Shown: positions 62,401 to 64,000 of the stretch, piece after piece | Numbering within the stretch: position 1 is the stretch's first letter | How the letters are laid out: each line of letters opens with the position of its first letter | Assembly (NCBI RefSeq): GCF_963675165.1 | Contig: NC_087389.1 | Location: forward strand, 2,390,001 to 2,454,000 | Source of the DNA: Halichondria panicea | Lineage: Eukaryota > Porifera > Demospongiae > Suberitida > Halichondriidae | Length of the DNA stretch: 64,000 nt | Direction of reading: 5' to 3' | Position numbers and translations under genes: made by a program | Notes under the pieces: generated by a model | Told to the model about the DNA's origin: nothing | Seen by the model: the letters and a program-made list of their open reading frames with translations, nothing else | The model's database searches: none

Positions 62401-62914
62401 CAAAGAGAGATCCAACAGAGGTAGAGAACAAAACGGTCTGCTTGCTCTCATTCAATGTACACTTCTTGAGTATTTTCGTAGGTTCTTCTGAACTACTATA
62501 GCTAGCTAGCTTTGTTCAGATTTCGGATGCTGGTTTCAGGCTGGTGTTTCATCCCATCAATACTCAAGTTCATTCAATGATAGCATTATTTTTCTAATTA
62601 TCCGTGCCCACCATCTCAAAGTGTGTGCAGAGGATTAATGCGATCTCTGAGCATACCAGGTACCAGCGCAGCCTTTACTAAATACCTTCAATATTCAATT
62701 GAATCACTTCATGTTACATGTGTATTACTTTCCCATACTGTAAGGTGGTGACTCAAAAACGCTGATGATGGTACAAGTGTCCCCAGTGGAGAAAAATGCT
62801 GGAGAAAGTGTATGTTCACTCAACTTCGCTCAGAGGGTCAGAGTGGTTGAACTGGGTCAGGCCACAAAGAAGACAAGCACCTCCACCCCCAAGCTAAAGA
62901 GAACAATACTGTAG
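39353..62914 (+). CDS. KIFC3: Kinesin-14 (C-terminal motor), KIFC3-like
   Basis: Nineteen exons join in phase to 865 aa: 39353-39461, 39818-39862, 39924-40006, 41617-41877, 43564-43743, 43925-44056, 44908-44982, 45073-45147, 45642-45788, 45877-45951, 46733-46898, 47026-47132, 50027-50192, 51795-51922, 53701-53805, 54213-54458, 57852-57981, 58090-58287, 62745-62914. The protein is a minus-end-directed microtubule motor. Residues 80-490 are mostly heptad coiled coil for dimerisation. The kinesin-14 neck is [19 protein letters not shown] (about 510-530). The C-terminal motor has P-loop GQTGSGKT (607-614), switch 1 NIQSSRSH (717-724) and switch 2 DLAGSE (750-755). The end matches KIFC3 better than KIFC1 or KIFC2 in layout, but the paralogue call is not certain. 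The last acceptor is AAG rather than CAG or TAG. Introns 12, 16 and 18 carry most of the transposon load. Confidence 0.93.
40165..40330. repeat. Solo terminus of the 7465 foldback family
   Basis: ACAAAAACATTTGCAATGTG and AACTCCAATCCGATACAACG occur in the same order as in the left arm at 7465, with an inserted stretch and no inverted partner. Kinesin intron 3. Confidence 0.65.
40726..41394. mobile_element. Foldback element with about 130-bp arms, kinesin intron 3
   Basis: AGTCCAGAGAGTAGAATA and the downstream GCTGATACCATTGTGTAGG and AAGCTACAACAT of the left arm recur inverted between about 41270 and 41394. The middle is non-coding. The preceding 40568-40700 has a TAGCCTC-type end (CCTCGATCCCAGGCCGC) without a visible partner. 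Confidence 0.75.
42120..43100. repeat. Repeat cluster in kinesin intron 4
   Basis: 42140-42300 is related to 16230-16400 (CTCACCTGGATGCCA; CCTTTATTCGAG). 42395-42700 is a family C end (TAGCCTCGTCACCAGGC start, GCGTGATCCACATACATTT body). 42880-42915 is a GT/GC-rich dinucleotide run. 42916-43095 is a repeat A piece (AGCTGCTCAAGGATCAATGA; GAATGCCATTGCAGCC). No extra exon is needed or seen. Confidence 0.6.
44411..44846. mobile_element. Tigger/pogo-like MITE, complete, TA-flanked
   Basis: CAGTAGACTCTCGCTATTCC at 44413 and CCGGATTAACGAGAGTCTACTG ending at 44844 are near-inverted, with TA on both sides. This terminus type and the TA target are usual for pogo/Tigger relatives of Tc1-mariner. Fragments lie at 13728, 24478 and 51080. 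Confidence 0.8.
45475..45582. repeat. Short inverted repeat, kinesin intron 8
   Basis: TTAGTTATTGC at about 45475 and GCAATAACTAA at about 45572 are exact inverted ends. Inner parts also pair (GTGCAACATGC and GCATGTTGCAC). About 108 bases, non-coding. Confidence 0.6.
47375..47577. mobile_element. 203-bp MITE nested in a repeat A piece
   Basis: The ends CAGGGTGTCATACA and TGTATGACACCCTG are inverted, and ACTCT is on both sides (47370-47374, 47578-47582). The repeat A text TTTGCTACGCACTCT continues as TCTGAAAAGGCTGCAATGG after the insert; the copies at about 50733 and 59209 give the uninterrupted site. Repeat A then continues to about 47806. Confidence 0.8.
48501..49132. mobile_element. 632-bp MITE with 58-bp inverted repeats and 9-bp target duplication
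   Basis: The left arm 48501-48558 starts TAGTCTCGCGAGCAGC. The right arm 49075-49132 is its inverse, with about four differences in 58. ACTTTCACT stands directly at 48492-48500 and 49133-49141. Non-coding. It is the longer relative of the 62-bp element at 9091-9152. Confidence 0.9.
50408..50991. repeat. Repeat family A, complete reference copy
   Basis: It runs from AATGAAAGCACCGCGGGTGC to TGCGCATGCGCACCGAGGCA. Each end has ATGCCTCGGTG or its inverse CACCGAGGCAT a little inside the border. Between lie GTTAAAAACGATCGATGCC, GAAGAGAGCTG-type text and a CA tract. Non-coding. About ten copies or pieces are in the window. Confidence 0.75.
51080..51720. repeat. Tigger-like fragment and a GTATAC-rich hairpin region
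   Basis: 51080-51467 matches the 44411 MITE and ends ACGAGAGTCTACTGTA; the left end is lost. 51545-51720 has inverted phrases around GGGTGGGCGTATACTC and GAGCGTATACTTTCGCGAG. No exon is seen before 51795. Confidence 0.5.
52287..52965. mobile_element. Element with TTAGATCCCA ends, second copy
   Basis: TTTAGATCCCAAACC at 52287 and AATGGGATCTAAC near 52960 are inverted ends, as at 14377. Inside, CAGCAAACAAGCCCAGC recurs three times in a degenerate array (about 52490, 52578, 52690). The small ORF of the other copy is not kept. Confidence 0.6.
53160..53313. repeat. Long near-perfect hairpin in kinesin intron 14
   Basis: TTTTTGATTTGTCTCATTCG at 53160 pairs with its inverse at about 53293-53313. 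The pairing continues through AAAGGGTTAATTTTTACCAG to a short loop near 53230-53237. One arm carries a small extra segment. It could form a cruciform or give a long hairpin RNA. Confidence 0.8.
53915..53960 (+). repeat. 46-base duplicate of kinesin exon 15 inside intron 15
   Basis: Bases 53915-53960 are identical to 53734-53779, the exon part that codes [15 protein letters not shown]. The copy stops just before the P-loop glycines and lies 181 bases downstream. It has no AG acceptor in front, so it is not an exon. Confidence 0.9.
54514..55283. mobile_element. TAGCCTC element E1, first of a tandem pair, kinesin intron 16
   Basis: The ends are TAGCCTCGTTCCCAGCC and GGGACCGAGGCTA. GTCATACAT stands before it (54505-54513) and GTCCATACAT after it (55284-55293). 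Inside, a 231-bp block is tandemly duplicated (54821-55051 and 55052-about 55275) with very few differences. Confidence 0.82.
55294..56595. mobile_element. TAGCCTC element E2, 1302 bp, about 79-bp inverted repeats
   Basis: The left arm 55294-55372 (TAGCCTCGATCTCAGGCCG; GGCCTGGTATTGATTG) is inverted at 56517-56595. It is followed by GTCATACAT (56596-56604), the same nonamer that precedes E1. The layout is thus nonamer, E1, nonamer, E2, nonamer. A partly deleted relative lies at 61044-61842. A 49-bp element is nested at 55943. No intact ORF. Confidence 0.85.
55943..55991. mobile_element. 49-bp TAGCCTC mini-element nested in E2
   Basis: It begins TAGCCTCGATCCCAGGC and ends GGTGAAGGAGGCTA. Flanks ACACAAAAC (55934-55942) and ACACAACAC (55992-56000) agree at 8 of 9 bases. 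It is the shortest member of the family I can see. Confidence 0.65.
56699..56928. mobile_element. 230-bp MITE with TACCGTATAGCGCG ends
   Basis: TACCGTATAGCGCGAAATTT and AAATTTCGCGCTATACGGTA are exact inverted ends. The inner GGGGCTTAATTTTTGCGGA side is only loosely paired. TA at the borders fits a TA target. Confidence 0.85.
56930..57836. mobile_element. About 0.9-kb element with CTGGTTAATAAGCGC ends
   Basis: TCTGGTTAATAAGCGCAC at about 56930 and GCGCTTACTAACCAGATTA at about 57811-57830 are inverted ends. A 43-base unit with ACTTATACCACACTTACGTC is tandemly repeated near 57060-57125. A fragment of this family is at 19783-19817. It ends 20 bases before kinesin exon 17. Confidence 0.65.
58332..58892. 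mobile_element. 561-bp MITE with TACCGTACT ends, copy 2
   Basis: It matches 19818-20369 nearly throughout (CACCCCCACTTTTGAGTGAA; GGGCTTAATTTCGAGGC; GGGCGTAATCTCGGTAGAG). It lies just after kinesin exon 18. Non-coding. Confidence 0.85.
59067..61020. repeat. Repeat A and B copies in kinesin intron 18
   Basis: 59067-59436 is repeat A with an internal deletion (joins GATGCCTCGATGGA directly to GCCTTGCAGCTCTC). 60720-60970 is a repeat B start (ATGCCTCGAGGGGTAGCCG). Between them, 59440-60715 shows no gene or repeat end that I can name. Confidence 0.55.
61044..61842. mobile_element. Partly deleted relative of E2
   Basis: It shares ATTGATTGTATCTGGGCGTG, TCTCAAACAAGAGCTTCCAG and CAGTAGAATCCTGAC with E2 in the same order. 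It ends CCTGGGAACGAGGCTA at about 61842. The left TAGCCTC end is missing. An internal hairpin (GGTATTCGCTC ... GAGCGAATACC) is kept in both copies. Confidence 0.7.
61930..62310. repeat. Repeat B piece, then repeat A end
   Basis: 61945-62200 follows repeat B (GCCACGTTCTCTTAGATTTTG; TAATGCGCATGCGCAC). 62265-62305 is a repeat A end (CTCGCTTGCGCATGCGCACC). A GA run is at 62380-62398. Kinesin exon 19 starts at 62745. Confidence 0.5.
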
Positions 62915-64000
62915 CTTCTGACCCACTGTTTTACACATCTATTCTAAAAACAGTCTTAAATTTTATACTGGCACGTACAATTGTACATTGTACAAATGTA
63001 ACAATTACAAATGTAACGATTATTTATTATGGGGACTGCTGCATAGTTGAAACTGTGTCCTTCTATGTGTGATTAATTATTAGGGTACACCAGATATTTA
63101 GTGTTCTATTAATAATTATAGTGATGCAATATCAGTAGAGAGACATAATTATGCTGTTTCAATAGAATAGTGCATTATGATGAATGATTATTAAGAGCAA
63201 GTAATTCAACAGTGGAGGTCTTAAAGACATCGTTGAGGATGAAGATGGAGAAAGGCTACTTTTACGTGCAAGGAAGACATCATCGAACGCATAGCCGTGG
63301 AGCTGGATCTACCTGGGAATGCTGGAAGGCAAGCGAATTAAGGAATGTGGTCACCATAGCTGAAGACTCATTACAGTCTGGTGGATGCTGAAGGGACATT
63401 CCTGCTGATAATTATAGCGGTCCCTGCTGAAGAGGGCTCAGGATCAGAGATATATAGGCGATGAGCGTGATGGCGATGAACACCTGCGGACTGAGGCCTG
63501 CTCTTTGAACGCAAACTTAAGATAGTATACATGCCGAGGCCGAGATTGAGCATCTTAGGGCTGCTGGTGCAGGCCAGATATAGAGAATCTTCAACTGTAC
63601 CAAATTGTTCCAGTAGTCAGTTACTAAGCAGGTAGGGCTGATCAGTGACACAACTTACCTACTCGCTGAAAAGACATTGAAGTGTATACTGGATCCAGGG
63701 AGTATACCCAAAAGTGCAGACAAGAACGGATGTTCTGCATAGTATAGGCCAGAGATACCTTGCACCACGTGTGTCTGGCGTTGACTCTTACTCAGCGTTA
63801 TGCATTGAGTGAGGAATGTAGGCTTGGGAAGTAAGAGACGTAAGGATAAGTGCGACCAACCCGGCCCCCCTATACGAACAAAGAGCCGGGGAAAGAATAA
63901 ACCAGGTGGCCAGAAAGCACCTAATGGAACTGATGACCCTGTTAGAACTGCTGAACAAGTAAATTGTAGATTATGTGATTAAGTTCCCATCAAAGTCTGA
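62915..64000. other. Downstream of the kinesin; no gene recognised
   Basis: 62915-63200 is AT-rich, probably the kinesin 3' UTR and spacer. From about 63230 the base content rises, and open stretches of 30-50 codons occur in several frames (for example GKNKPGGQKAPNGTDDP near 63895). None has a start, a splice pattern or a recognisable domain. It may be the edge of a retroelement or gene that continues to the right. Confidence 0.3.

Overview
The window is nuclear DNA of an intron-containing animal. It holds complete or near-complete genes for cereblon, an ARF GTPase, LSM8, a TatD hydrolase, the NEDD8 E1 subunit NAE1 and a kinesin-14, all with metazoan-type sequences and GT-AG introns. Some introns are under 100 bp, and most of the spacer is AT-rich DNA crowded with small inverted-repeat transposons. 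An early-branching animal such as a sponge fits best, but that is inference; no base in the window fixes the species.

Left part (1-11.1 kb): the 3' portion of a Helitron rolling-circle transposon. Its protein (Rep with HUH and Y2 motifs, Pif1-type helicase, C-terminal OTU protease domain) is broken many times in the N-terminal half but keeps a 601-codon intact C-terminal frame. The element ends in a hairpin plus CTAG at 6530. It is followed by an unrecognised spliced fragment on the minus strand, a foldback element, a 62-bp micro-transposon, a 5'-truncated retroelement-like fragment with a poly-A tail, and a broken RecQ-like helicase fragment.

Middle (11.1-39.4 kb): a gene cluster. CRBN (+, 11 exons, 424 aa) converges on an ARF gene (-, 6 exons, 180 aa), and their poly-A signals overlap. 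ARF is divergent with LSM8 (+, 4 exons, 97 aa) across a 215-bp shared promoter region. LSM8 converges on a single-exon TatD/zinc-knuckle gene (-, 389 aa). A single-exon NAE1 gene (-, 531 aa) follows and is divergent with the kinesin.

Right part (39.4-62.9 kb): a 19-exon kinesin-14 (KIFC3-like, 865 aa, +). Its large introns are reservoirs of transposon copies. The last kilobase has no gene I can support.

The most unusual layer is the short elements. One set with TAGCCTC...GAGGCTA (or TAGTCT...AGACTA) ends is 49 to 1302 bp long. Its members are flanked by 9-bp direct repeats that can be read straight from the sequence, and they are nested in each other or in tandem. Other sets have GGGATTGG termini, TA-flanked termini (pogo/Tigger-like and others), or belong to two 0.5-0.8 kb families that begin TATGCCTCGGTGCGCATGCGC or TATGCCTCGAGGCGTAGCC. 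Several insertions can be checked against empty sites in other copies inside this same window.
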